Origin: Devosia nitrariae
GTDB taxonomy: Bacteria > Pseudomonadota > Alphaproteobacteria > Rhizobiales > Devosiaceae
Direction of reading: 5' to 3'
Assembly: GCF_030160115.1 (NCBI RefSeq)
Contig: NZ_BSNS01000007.1
Span: 186,001 to 250,000, forward strand
Length of the DNA stretch: 64,000 nt
Both the position numbers and the translations under genes were made by a program. Below the pieces are notes generated by a model, which saw only the letters and a list, made by a program, of their open reading frames with translations, did no database searches and had not been told where the DNA came from. Shown piece after piece: positions 16,362-24,455 of the stretch (position 1 is the first letter of the stretch; each line of letters opens with the position of its first letter).

Positions 16362-16922
16362 TCACCTGGAACGCGGGTCCCGTACCGGCCGGAAAATGAA
16401 GTTCGTGACCTGACCGGCCTCGCTCATGGCTTGCTTTTCGAGCCGGACCGGAGGCTCCCCATCGGGTGTGTAGAGCGGACGACCTGCCCCGATCAGCACC
16501 GGGACCATGTGGATCACCACCTGATCGACCAGTCCCGCGCGCAGCAACGCCGACCCCAGCGTTGGCCCGATGATGACGACCATCTTGCCCTTGGCTGCCG
16601 CTTTGGCTTTGGCGACCGTCGCCGGCAGGTCGTTGCCGTCGGCAAACATGGTCCTCGGATCGTCAGGTGGCGGCCGGCGCGTGACGACGAACTCGGGAAC
16701 CTTGACCTCGCCGCCATAGGCTTCGGGTTCCCGCTCCCAGCCGCGCGAAATGTCATAGCCACGACGACCGCCGAGGATACAGCCGACATTGGCCACGACT
16801 TCGTCGGCCAGGGGGTTGGGTCCCCAGTCGCCCTCCATGCCGTCGAGGCTGTCGTTGAGATCGGCTGCGAAGCCGTCAAGGCTTATGGAGCAGTGCAAAA
16901 TCACGCCATCGGTCTTGAGCAT
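16362..16922 (-). CDS. Dihydrofolate reductase family protein (RibD C-terminal-like)
   Basis: A 186-residue protein of the RibD C-terminal/DHFR-like fold: ILHCSISLDGFAADLNDSLDG at the start, LGGRRGYDISRGWE for the cofactor-side turn, and VVIIGPTLGSALLRAGLVDQVVIHMVPVLIGAGRPLY, the family's most conserved block. Stand-alone members like this are mostly of unknown substrate, and it should not be taken as a true folate enzyme. GGAGGGT precedes the ATG. It lies alone between the betaine-locus debris and a 400-base region with no clear gene. Confidence 0.87.
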   Translation of the reverse strand: MLKTDGVILHCSISLDGFAADLNDSLDGMEGDWGPNPLADEVVANVGCILGGRRGYDISRGWEREPEAYGGEVKVPEFVVTRRPPPDDPRTMFADGNDLPATVAKAKAAAKGKMVVIIGPTLGSALLRAGLVDQVVIHMVPVLIGAGRPLYTPDGEPPVRLEKQAMSEAGQVTNFIFRPVRDPRSR

Positions 16923-17329
16923 CGTACCCTCCGTGCCAGGTTGAGCTTTGCGTATGCGAACGGTGCCGCGCCAGATGGCAGCACCGCGGTCATACCCATG
17001 GCTCTGCCTCGCCGTGTTGCGAAAGCTCGTTCGCTTGCAGCTTGCGCCATACTGGCAAGGCAGAACATGAGCAGTTCGGGACGAGATCGTTGACCAGTCG
17101 ACCGACCGAGTTCTCGCCGGCCGGTCAGGCCCATTGGGTCGACCATCTCAACGATCGGTTGCTCGCCAACATCGGATTGACGCGCGAGACGATCAAACGG
17201 GGACTCTTATCCCTGGTCGCGCGTTGAGATTCTCCCGACGGTAATAGACGACACTCGACCAGGGCCGACCGGCCTCAGGCGCGGCGTTATCGCCGCGCCA
17301 CCACGCCCATCTCCCTTACTGAGGCCAAA
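16923..17329. other. Intergenic region with one doubtful DUF1127-like frame
   Basis: About 400 bases between two divergent genes. No strong promoter, repeat or RNA gene is visible. The only protein-like signal is the DUF1127-like frame near the right side, listed separately. GAGG stands close before the next gene's ATG at 17330. Confidence 0.5.
17090..17227 (+). CDS. Short DUF1127-like protein or remnant
   Basis: The end of this frame reads HWVDHLNDRLLANIGLTRET, which matches the L-x-D-R-L-L-A-D-I-G-L-T-R motif of DUF1127 proteins. There is no ATG; a TTG at 17090 follows GGGACGAG and would give 45 residues, and a TTG at 17042 would give 61. The basic stretch that normally precedes the motif is missing, so it may be a degraded copy. 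It resembles the C-terminal half of the DUF1127 protein at 4398 in type but not closely in sequence. Confidence 0.38.
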   Translation: MTSRPTEFSPAGQAHWVDHLNDRLLANIGLTRETIKRGLLSLVAR

Positions 17330-18649
17330 ATGCTGAAGGTACTCACCGACCGGACCTATCGCCATCTGTTCCTGGCCCAGGTCATTGCCCTTGTCGGTAC
17401 GGGCCTTGCGACGGTGGCGCTCGGCCTGCTCGCCTTTGAACTCGCCGGTGCCGATGCGGGCGCGGTGCTGGGCACGGCCCTTGCCATCAAGATGGTCGCC
17501 TATGTGGGCGTTGCGCCGATCGCCTCGGCCTTCGCCGAACGCCTGCCGCGCCGCTTCATGCTGGTCGCGTGCGATCTGGTGCGGGCGAGCGTTGCGGCCT
17601 GTCTGCCGTTCGTCACCGAGGTCTGGCAGGTCTATCTGCTGATCTTCGTGCTGCAATCGGCCTCGGCCGCATTCACCCCGACCTTCCAGGCGACCATCCC
17701 CGATGTGCTGGCCAACGACAAGGACTATACAAGCGCCCTCTCGCTGTCGCGGCTCGCCTACGATTTGGAAAGCCTCGTCAGCCCTCTGCTCACCGCGGCG
17801 CTGCTGGCCGTCGTCTCGTTCAACGCCCTGTTTTCCGGCACCGTCCTCGGCTTCCTCGCCTCGGCGCTGCTGGTTGTCTCGGTCGTGCTGCCGAGCCCGA
17901 AGCCCGCCAGGCCACGCGGCATCTACGACCGCACCACGAGGGGCCTGCGCATCTACCTCAACACGCCGCGCCTGCAAGGTCTACTGGCGCTGACCCTGGG
18001 GGTCGCGGCGGCCGGAGCCATGGTCATCGTCAACACCGTGGTGCTCGTCCAGTCTATCTTCGCTCTGAACCAGCAAGCGACGGCGCTCGCGCTCGCCGCG
18101 TTCGGCAGCGGCTCGATGCTCGCCGCGCTGGCCTTGCCCCGGCTCCTCGATCGCGTGCCGGACCGGCCGGTCATGCTCGCCGGCGCCGGCATTCTCGCCG
18201 CTGGCATGCTGGCCGGGAGCCTCCTCTCCGGCTTCGTGCCGCTGCTCTTTACCTGGTTCGCGGTCGGCATCGGCTATTCGATCACCCAGACCCCATCCGG
18301 TCGGCTCATACGGCGTTCCTCGCATGCAGAAGATCGCCCTGCCCTCTTTGCCGCCCAGTTCGCCCTCTCCCACGCCGCCTGGCTCATCACCTATCCTCTC
18401 GCCGGGTGGTTGGGAGCCACGGTCGGCATGCCCGCAACCTTCCTCGTCATGGCCGCCATCGCCGCGGCGGGCCTGATCCTGGCAATGCGCCTCTGGCCGG
18501 CGTCGGACCCGACCGCCCTCGAGCACACGCATGAGGACTTGCCTGCCGACCATCCGCATCTTGCGGGTGCGCGGGCGACAAGCGCCGGCTACCGGCACCT
18601 CCACGACTACATCATCGACGACGAGCACGCGTCCTGGCCGGAACGGTAA
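17330..18649 (+). CDS. MFS transporter with His-rich C-terminal tail
   Basis: A 439-residue MFS protein of the DHA3/EntS-like branch (YRHLFLAQVIALVGTGLATVALG at helix 1, and the loop FAERLPRRFMLVACDLVRA). Twelve membrane helices are followed by a tail of about 45 residues rich in His and Asp (EHTHEDLPADHPHL, then GYRHLHDYIIDDEH). The same tail type recurs in this branch and in the nickel exporter NreB, so metal binding is possible but not shown. GAGG lies before the ATG. It may export a drug, siderophore or metal; I cannot choose between these. Confidence 0.88.
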   Translation: MLKVLTDRTYRHLFLAQVIALVGTGLATVALGLLAFELAGADAGAVLGTALAIKMVAYVGVAPIASAFAERLPRRFMLVACDLVRASVAACLPFVTEVWQVYLLIFVLQSASAAFTPTFQATIPDVLANDKDYTSALSLSRLAYDLESLVSPLLTAALLAVVSFNALFSGTVLGFLASALLVVSVVLPSPKPARPRGIYDRTTRGLRIYLNTPRLQGLLALTLGVAAAGAMVIVNTVVLVQSIFALNQQATALALAAFGSGSMLAALALPRLLDRVPDRPVMLAGAGILAAGMLAGSLLSGFVPLLFTWFAVGIGYSITQTPSGRLIRRSSHAEDRPALFAAQFALSHAAWLITYPLAGWLGATVGMPATFLVMAAIAAAGLILAMRLWPASDPTALEHTHEDLPADHPHLAGARATSAGYRHLHDYIIDDEHASWPER

Positions 18650-18708
18650 TGAGGATTGAACCAGCACGCACCGACATAGACCGGCATCGTGTTGAATATC
18701 AGCACACC

Positions 18709-19542
18709 CTAAGGCCCCCAGAACTGCACGACGACGCGCCGGTTGGCGGCGGCGTCCGGCCCGAACTGGGTCGTGCCCTCGGTGGCAACGATATTGGCGG
18801 CCGGAAGCCGGGCGCCGCTCGCCAGAAGATGGTCGAGCACCACGGCAGCGCGCGCCGCGGTGATCCGCCGGTTGATCAGTGCCGAACCGGTCACGTCGGC
18901 ATAGCCAGTTATGGTGACCGAGCAAACTCCGCTGTTGGCCACGTCGACGACGTCGCTGAGGGCCTGCGAGACGTTGGCCTCGCTCGCGGTCGCGTTGTGC
19001 GCGAACCCGGTGATCTCGGCCGCGGCGGAACAGGAGGCGGCGCTCGTCTCTCCACCTGCCGCATCAGCTTCTGGCAAAGCCCCTGCCTCGAGCCAGCCGC
19101 CCGGCGGCGCATTGACGACCGCGATTTCCGCCTCCGACCACACCTGCACGACTGCCCCCGTGTCCCGCTCGATGCGTTCGCCATTGCTGGTGAGGATGAA
19201 TTGAGCGGGCGCCAGCGGCGTGTCCCCCACCCTGCCGCCGAGGATGTGGAGGCTGCGGTCCTTGCCCTCACCGCCATAATGGTCGTTGGTCAAGCGGATG
19301 GTGAGATCACCATTGCCGGCAAGGATCCGGTCGTCGACCGTAAAGTGGAAAACGCTTCCCTCCGGAACTGGATCGTCGATCGTACCGGTCGCGACCACCT
19401 CGCCGCCGATCGCCGCCTCGAACGCCGGGCCGCCGTCATAGGCCGTGCCCGACAGCGTAAGCTCCATTTCCGCACCAACGCACGGCGCCGCCGCGATCAC
19501 TGCGGCACTCGCCAGGGCGCAGGCTCCAGAACGCAAGACCAT
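18709..19542 (-). CDS. OmpA-family protein with N-terminal Ca-dependent carbohydrate-binding-like domain
   Basis: A 277-residue secreted protein. Residues 1-24 are a signal peptide ending CVGA. Residues 26-105 resemble the xylan-binding CBM36/CBM60 fold: LTLSGTAYDGGPAFEAAIGG and, near 83-100, RLTNDHYGGEGKDRSLHI, the calcium-site block. Residues 175-277 are an OmpA peptidoglycan-binding domain (VTITGYADVTGSALINRRIT, then AANRRVVVQFWG). The start at 19542 is chosen for the signal peptide and GGGGAAG. The likely site is the periplasm, tying peptidoglycan to a glycan. I am sure of the OmpA part and less sure of the CBM-like part. Confidence 0.8.
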   Translation of the reverse strand: MVLRSGACALASAAVIAAAPCVGAEMELTLSGTAYDGGPAFEAAIGGEVVATGTIDDPVPEGSVFHFTVDDRILAGNGDLTIRLTNDHYGGEGKDRSLHILGGRVGDTPLAPAQFILTSNGERIERDTGAVVQVWSEAEIAVVNAPPGGWLEAGALPEADAAGGETSAASCSAAAEITGFAHNATASEANVSQALSDVVDVANSGVCSVTITGYADVTGSALINRRITAARAAVVLDHLLASGARLPAANIVATEGTTQFGPDAAANRRVVVQFWGP

Positions 19543-19646
19543 CTCAGCTTCCCCACCGCATCGCATTCGCAACGTTCCGGTCGCGACTTGGATGCCGGGG
19601 CCTGCGGTCACACGGTCGCGGGGATGGGCCAATGGTTAAGACATTC

Positions 19647-19684
19647 TCTCTTCCCGCCGGCATCCCAGCGCAGGCGGGAAGAGA
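19647..19684. terminator. Inverted repeat, candidate terminator of the tct/rraA operon
   Basis: TCTCTTCCCGCC (19647-19658) pairs exactly with GGCGGGAAGAGA (19673-19684) around a 14-base loop. It lies 35 bases past the stop of the RraA-like gene on the minus strand. No T run follows, so it may instead be an intergenic palindromic repeat. Confidence 0.5.
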
Positions 19685-19718
19685 TGGTGCCTTCCATTGA
19701 CGGCGGCTTCCCCCGCCC

Positions 19719-20396
19719 TCACGCCGGCCCGCTGCTGCCCAGCGGCCAGACGCTTTGCAGCGTTTCGCCCGACAGGATCCGCTCCCGGCATAGCGCTTCA
19801 CCCTTGCCGTTCTCGTCGGCCGCATCGGCGATGGTCGCAATGAGCTCGCGCGGGATGACGACGACACCGCTGATATCGGCAAAGATCACGTCGCCCGGAC
19901 GCACGCGCACGCCATCGATATCGAGGTCGATATGCGCCCTGGTCGGCTCCATGCGGCCCGAGACGCCGACCGGACTCGTGCCGCGGGCAAACAGCGGATA
20001 GTCGAGATGCCGGACCTCGGCGAGGTCGCGCACGGTGCCGTGGACGACGGTCGCGGCAGCACCCGCGACCTTGGCTCCGGTCGACATCAATTCGCCCGTG
20101 CCCGAGCCCTCGGCGCAGGACGCATCAACCATCATGATCCCGCCCTTGATCACGCCGTCGATGGCGCCGTGATAGACATCCTGCGGCTGTCCGGTGCGGG
20201 TCGAGGGCTCGTAGAGGACGGTCACCGCCGGGCCGCAGACCACCTTGCCTGGAGGCAGGCTCCCGAACAGCGAAATGCCCTTGAGGTGGCCGTAGGCGCC
20301 ATGCTTGTCCATGACGTCATGGATGTCGCCGGAATACCAGTTGGAAAGGCGGTTGATCGACGCCCAGTCAGTGGTCGAATAATCGAAAATGCTCAT
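19719..20396 (-). CDS. RraA-like aldolase family protein
   Basis: A 225-residue member of the RraA/class II pyruvate aldolase family (HMG/CHA aldolase relatives). The substrate motif G-x-V-R-D is seen in HGTVRDLAEVRHLDYPLFA, and the loop AEGSGTGELMSTGAKVAGA precedes it. The usual D-x-D-G near the end is D-I-S-G (FADISGVVVIP). In this family a metal-bound oxaloacetate- or hydroxy-acid-like substrate is cleaved to pyruvate. It is the last gene of the minus-strand unit with an SDR and the TctABC transporter, so it probably acts on the imported acid after oxidation. Confidence 0.88.
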   Translation of the reverse strand: MSIFDYSTTDWASINRLSNWYSGDIHDVMDKHGAYGHLKGISLFGSLPPGKVVCGPAVTVLYEPSTRTGQPQDVYHGAIDGVIKGGIMMVDASCAEGSGTGELMSTGAKVAGAAATVVHGTVRDLAEVRHLDYPLFARGTSPVGVSGRMEPTRAHIDLDIDGVRVRPGDVIFADISGVVVIPRELIATIADAADENGKGEALCRERILSGETLQSVWPLGSSGPA

Positions 20397-20430
20397 GAGG
20401 GAGTCCTGTTCAGAGTGGCGGGTGTGGGCG

Positions 20431-21249
20431 TCACCAGGCGGTGAAGCCGCCGTCGACGACGACGTTCGAGCCGGTCATGTAGGACGAGGCATCCGAGGCG
20501 AGGAACCGGATGACGCCGTTGTATTCGTCGATCTCGGCCTGACGCCCCATGGGTACGCGCTCGAGGAACGCATCGACGAACTCCTTGTCGAAGCTCGCGG
20601 TCTTGACTCCGCCGAACGAGATGAGGTTGACGCGCACCTTCTTAGGACCCCAATAGGTGGCTAGGTACCGGGTCATGTTGACGAGGCCGGACTTGGAGGC
20701 TGCGTAGGAGATCGCCTTGATGAACGGCACGCCGTCGCGCTTCTCGCGATACGCATAGAGCGCCTGATTGGGCGAAACCATGCCGTAGATCGAGCCGACA
20801 TTGATGATCGAGCCGCGCTCTTCTTCAGCCATCCTGCTGCCGACCACCTGGCTGGTCAGCATTACGCCGGTAAGGTTGGTTTCGATGATCTCGTCCCAGT
20901 ATTTCTGCGGATAGACTTCGAAGGGCGCATTTTGCTCGGCCGATCCATCGGGCTTGGAATCGATGCCGGCATTGTTGACCAGCACCTGCGGCACGCCCCA
21001 GTCGGCAACGAGCTTTTCGGTCGCCGCTTCCAGCGCGTCCTTGTCGGTGACGCTCGCCTCATAGACGCGGATGTTGTCGGTCAGGCCGGGGAACTTCTCG
21101 GCAAGCTTGGCATCATCGAACGGGCGGCGGGAGAAGATCGCGACCTTTGCCCCGGCCTCGGCCAGCGATTTGGAGAACTGGGTTCCGAGCTGGCCGAGCC
21201 CGCCGGTCACGACGGCAACGCGGCCCTCTACGGAAAACGGATCATACAT
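20431..21249 (-). CDS. SDR family oxidoreductase in a TctABC operon
   Basis: A 272-residue SDR. The cofactor site is TGGLGQLG (residues 15-22), NNAGID near 93, and the catalytic Tyr-x-x-x-Lys is in AISYAASKSGLVNMTR; an insertion (ALYAYREKRDGVPFIK) precedes it, as in gluconate-5-dehydrogenase-like enzymes. The C-terminus FVVDGGFTAW-type is normal. It lies 34 bases from the RraA-like gene and 30 bases from tctA, all on one strand. The likely job is oxidation of a hydroxy acid brought in by the transporter. Confidence 0.9.
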   Translation of the reverse strand: MYDPFSVEGRVAVVTGGLGQLGTQFSKSLAEAGAKVAIFSRRPFDDAKLAEKFPGLTDNIRVYEASVTDKDALEAATEKLVADWGVPQVLVNNAGIDSKPDGSAEQNAPFEVYPQKYWDEIIETNLTGVMLTSQVVGSRMAEEERGSIINVGSIYGMVSPNQALYAYREKRDGVPFIKAISYAASKSGLVNMTRYLATYWGPKKVRVNLISFGGVKTASFDKEFVDAFLERVPMGRQAEIDEYNGVIRFLASDASSYMTGSNVVVDGGFTAW

Positions 21250-21279
21250 TTGAAAGTACCCCTAATCTGAACTGGAAGG

Positions 21280-22800
21280 TCACGACGCGCCGATATCGGC
21301 GGTCGATCTGGAACGCGTGCGCAGCACACTGCGGATGAGCGGGATCAGGACGACGGCACAGACGATCACCCCGAGGACCGCGGATACTGGCCGGCCGAAA
21401 AAGCCTAGGAGGTTGCCGTCGGCGATCTGCATCGACATGATGAAATTGCGCTCGAGGATGGGGCCGAGAACCAGCCCGAGGATGACCGGCGCGATCGGGA
21501 AACGGTTGGACTCCATCAGGTATGCCACAAGGCCTGCCGCCAGCATGACGCCGACATCGAACACCGTGTTGTTGATGGCAAACGACCCGACAACGCAGAA
21601 CACCAGGATGGTCGGCACGATCAGCCCGCGCGGCACCGCCAGCACATGGCGGGCGCCCTTGATGGCAAAGAACCCGATGGGGATGAGCAGCAGGTTGGCG
21701 AGGGCGAAGGTGAGGATAACGGCCGTCAGCATCGTCGGATTGTCGACGAAGAGTTGCGGGCCGGGGTTGAGCCCCTTCATGAACAAGACGCCAATGGCAA
21801 TGGCCGTCACCGCATCTCCGGGGATACCGAAGACCAGCGCCGGCACCCAGGCGCTCGAAAGGCCGGCATTGTTCGAGGAGCTGGCTTCAATGAGGCCTTC
21901 TTCATGGCCCGTGCCGAACTTTTCGGGCGTCTTCGACAAGCGCTTGCTCATGCCATAGGCGATCCAGGCGGCAAGGTCGCCACCGACGCCCGGCAGCGCG
22001 CCGATCGCCGCGCCGAGACCCGAGCCACGCACGAAGCTCCAGGGATACGTCCTGAACATGCGGCCGACACCGGCGAACGGGTTGCTCCACAACTTCTGCC
22101 GCTCGGGGACCGGCGGCGTCGTCCCCGCCGACGACAGGCCGCGTAGCAGTTCGGCGAAGGCGAACATGCCGATCATGGTCGGAATGAAGCTGACCCCGCC
22201 ATAGAGGTCGATCACGCCGAAGGTGAAACGGGGCTGGCCGGAGGTGACGTCGAGTCCGACGGTGCTGATCAGCAGCCCGAGGCAGAGCGAGAACAGCCCG
22301 CGCGCCGGTGCGTTGGTGCTGACCAGCGCCGAGGTCAGGAGCCCGAGAAGCGCCAGCCAGAAGAACTCGAAGCTGGAGAAATTGAGCGCCGCACGCGCCA
22401 GGATCGGTGCGCCGACCAACAGGATGATGGCGCCGACGAGCCCCCCGGCGGCTGAGAACACGATGCCGATGCCCATGGCGAGCTGGGCCTTGCCCTTGAG
22501 GTTGAGCGCATAGGCTTCCTCGACATAGGCGGCCGACGCGGGCGTTCCCGGAATGCGCAGGAGGACGCCCGGAATATCACCCGCCGTGATCGCCATGGCG
22601 GTCGTTGCAACGATCGCCGCGATCGCCGGCACCGGATCCATGTAAACGGTCAGCGGGATCAGCAGCGCTGTGGCCATGGTGGCGCTGAGCCCGGGGATGG
22701 CCCCGATGAAGAGGCCGTAGATGGTGGCCAATAGAACGACGACGAGCACCTGGGGCTGCAACACCAGGCTAAGAGCGGGGATCAGGACGTCGAGACCCAT
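21280..22800 (-). CDS. tctA: Tripartite tricarboxylate transporter large permease TctA
   Basis: A 506-residue integral membrane protein with about twelve helices. The family signature GAIPGLSATMATALLIPLTVYMDP-type block is at residues 32-55, and the repeated GALPGVGGDLAAWIAYGMSKR block is near 265. It is the large subunit of a TctABC secondary transporter that takes up citrate-like or other carboxylates using a periplasmic binding protein. It starts 4 bases after the tctB stop, showing tight coupling. The operon order is tctC-tctB-tctA-SDR-rraA. Confidence 0.95.
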   Translation of the reverse strand: MGLDVLIPALSLVLQPQVLVVVLLATIYGLFIGAIPGLSATMATALLIPLTVYMDPVPAIAAIVATTAMAITAGDIPGVLLRIPGTPASAAYVEEAYALNLKGKAQLAMGIGIVFSAAGGLVGAIILLVGAPILARAALNFSSFEFFWLALLGLLTSALVSTNAPARGLFSLCLGLLISTVGLDVTSGQPRFTFGVIDLYGGVSFIPTMIGMFAFAELLRGLSSAGTTPPVPERQKLWSNPFAGVGRMFRTYPWSFVRGSGLGAAIGALPGVGGDLAAWIAYGMSKRLSKTPEKFGTGHEEGLIEASSSNNAGLSSAWVPALVFGIPGDAVTAIAIGVLFMKGLNPGPQLFVDNPTMLTAVILTFALANLLLIPIGFFAIKGARHVLAVPRGLIVPTILVFCVVGSFAINNTVFDVGVMLAAGLVAYLMESNRFPIAPVILGLVLGPILERNFIMSMQIADGNLLGFFGRPVSAVLGVIVCAVVLIPLIRSVLRTRSRSTADIGAS

Positions 22801-22804
22801 CGCA

Positions 22805-23275
22805 CTATCCTAGAAACGTCAGCGGGCCGGCCGGCAGCGGCACATAGAGCAGCCGCTTGAAGACCAGATAGGCACAGAGGACGACGACCACCGCCACCGG
22901 CAACGCCGCGATCGGGCGTGCGCCCATCAGCAGCATCAGCGGCAGCGCATAGATCAGCCCGAACAGCGGAAACCCGATCCACGGCATGACGGCGATGCCG
23001 ACGATGACGCCGAGGATCGCCCAGGCCGCGCAGACGAGCCCGCGGGTCTGACCGCGCCACACCGAGACATCGATCAGCGGTCCTGCCCCCGCGCTGCGTA
23101 CGCCCCCGAGAAAGACGGCAAGACCGCAGGCCACCATGACCAGCCCGATGAGCGTCGGCATCAGCGACGGACCGAAGGTGGTCCCGGGAACGGACGGGAT
23201 CGTCTGGGCCTGCTGGATGATGAAAAGGGCAAGGAGCGCCAGCCCGACACCGAGAATGCGGTCGTCAATGCGCAT
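22805..23275 (-). CDS. tctB: Tripartite tricarboxylate transporter small subunit TctB
   Basis: A 156-residue protein with four predicted membrane helices and the TctB layout: a first helix near ILGVGLALLALFIIQQAQTI, the short conserved PGTTFGPSLMPTLIG loop, and two C-terminal helices ending in VFKRLLYVPLPAGPLTFLG. It is the small membrane subunit that pairs with TctA. GGAGGAGCG precedes the ATG, and it follows tctC after 25 bases. Confidence 0.93.
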   Translation of the reverse strand: MRIDDRILGVGLALLALFIIQQAQTIPSVPGTTFGPSLMPTLIGLVMVACGLAVFLGGVRSAGAGPLIDVSVWRGQTRGLVCAAWAILGVIVGIAVMPWIGFPLFGLIYALPLMLLMGARPIAALPVAVVVVLCAYLVFKRLLYVPLPAGPLTFLG

Positions 23276-23300
23276 GGCGCTCCTCCTTTTTGCCTATTAC

Positions 23301-24278
23301 CTATTGCTGCGCGAGACCGACCGCCTGCATGGCCTCGACCAGGGCATCGCGCGAGCGCATCACCGTCTGCGTGAACGTCTCCGCATCCTGGTAGGCAACC
23401 GAGAACCCACGCGATTCCATCATGGTGATGAAGTCCTCGTCCTCAGTGATCTCCGCCAAGGCCTCAGACACCTTGGTCACCACTTCCTCAGGCAGTTCGG
23501 CGGGACCGGCCATGCCGCGGAAGGGCAGCGGCGACCACTCGACACCAAGCGCCTCGCCAGCCGTCGGGATGTCGGGATAGAGCGAGCTGCGTTCATCCGC
23601 CATCACCACCAGGGTCTTGGCTTCGCCGGCATCGACCAGCGACTGCGCCTCGGCAGGCGAGGTCGAGACGATGGAGATGGCGTTGGCGGCAAGCTGCTGC
23701 ATGGCCGGAGCCGAACCGTCCGAAGCAACCCAGGGGCTGGCTTCCGGATCGACACCGAGCGTGTTGAGCAGGCCCGCCCAGGCGAGGTGCGAGAGGCCGC
23801 CACGGTTGGCGCCTGAAGCCTTCAGCGCACCCGGATTGGCACTGACCGCCTTGATCAGGTCCTCGGCCGTCGCATAGGGCGCATCGGCGCGCACGTTGAT
23901 ACCGATCGGATCGGCATTGAAGCGCCCGAGCAGGGTGAAGTTCTCCGGAGCCGCGCCCGGCAGGCCCTGGGCCTCGAACATCGTCGTCTCGATGGTGATG
24001 ACGCCGAGCGTGTAGCCGTCGGGTGCCGAGTTGGCGATGGTGATGTGCCCAACAAGCCCGCCGCCGCCGGTGCGGTTGACGACGTTGAACGGCTGGCCGA
24101 ACCGCTCCTCGAGCTCCTGGGCGACGGCGCGCGCCGTCGCATCGGTGCCGCCGCCGGCGGACCAGGGGACGATGATGGTGACGGCCCGCTCGGGCCACTC
24201 CGCCAGCGCCTGCCCCGTCAGGGCAAGCGATCCACCAACCAACAGTGAAGCTGCGAGCGCTGCTTTGAAAACCTTCAT
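23301..24278 (-). CDS. tctC: Tripartite tricarboxylate transporter substrate-binding protein TctC/Bug
   Basis: A 325-residue periplasmic binding protein. The signal peptide MKVFKAALAASLLVGGSLAL ends near QALA; after it WPERAVTIIVPWSAGGGTDATARA is the Bug-family opening, where the two loops around residues 40 and 150 bind the carboxylate. The start at 24278 is supported by GGAGGACAAG and the signal peptide; the frame is open upstream. The ligand is unknown. It is the first gene of the operon and is transcribed away from the GntR regulator, with paired operators between them. Confidence 0.93.
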   Translation of the reverse strand: MKVFKAALAASLLVGGSLALTGQALAEWPERAVTIIVPWSAGGGTDATARAVAQELEERFGQPFNVVNRTGGGGLVGHITIANSAPDGYTLGVITIETTMFEAQGLPGAAPENFTLLGRFNADPIGINVRADAPYATAEDLIKAVSANPGALKASGANRGGLSHLAWAGLLNTLGVDPEASPWVASDGSAPAMQQLAANAISIVSTSPAEAQSLVDAGEAKTLVVMADERSSLYPDIPTAGEALGVEWSPLPFRGMAGPAELPEEVVTKVSEALAEITEDEDFITMMESRGFSVAYQDAETFTQTVMRSRDALVEAMQAVGLAQQ

Positions 24279-24360
24279 ATCTTGTCCTCCCACGCTGCCG
24301 GATGCTGGCGAGTGCAGCGTATTGGCTGTGATCGGCGAGCCAGCTTTAGCTCCACCTCTC

Positions 24361-24416
24361 ATGTCATAAGTCATATGTCAACACTTGACCGCCGTGCTTG
24401 ACACAACTTATGACAT
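24361..24416. promoter_or_regulatory. Paired inverted-repeat operators between tctC and gntR
   Basis: ATGTCATAAGT (24361-24371) is repeated in inverted form as ACTTATGACAT (24406-24416), a perfect 11-base match over a 56-base span. The left copy continues as CATATGTCA, giving a second half-site. A TTGACA at 24398-24403 points toward the regulator gene and lies next to the right copy. The arrangement suits a GntR protein that represses both divergent genes, possibly by looping. Binding is inferred. Confidence 0.6.
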
Positions 24417-24455
24417 GACTAGTTTTGCCGCAGGCGTTCGCATGAGGGAATCTTG

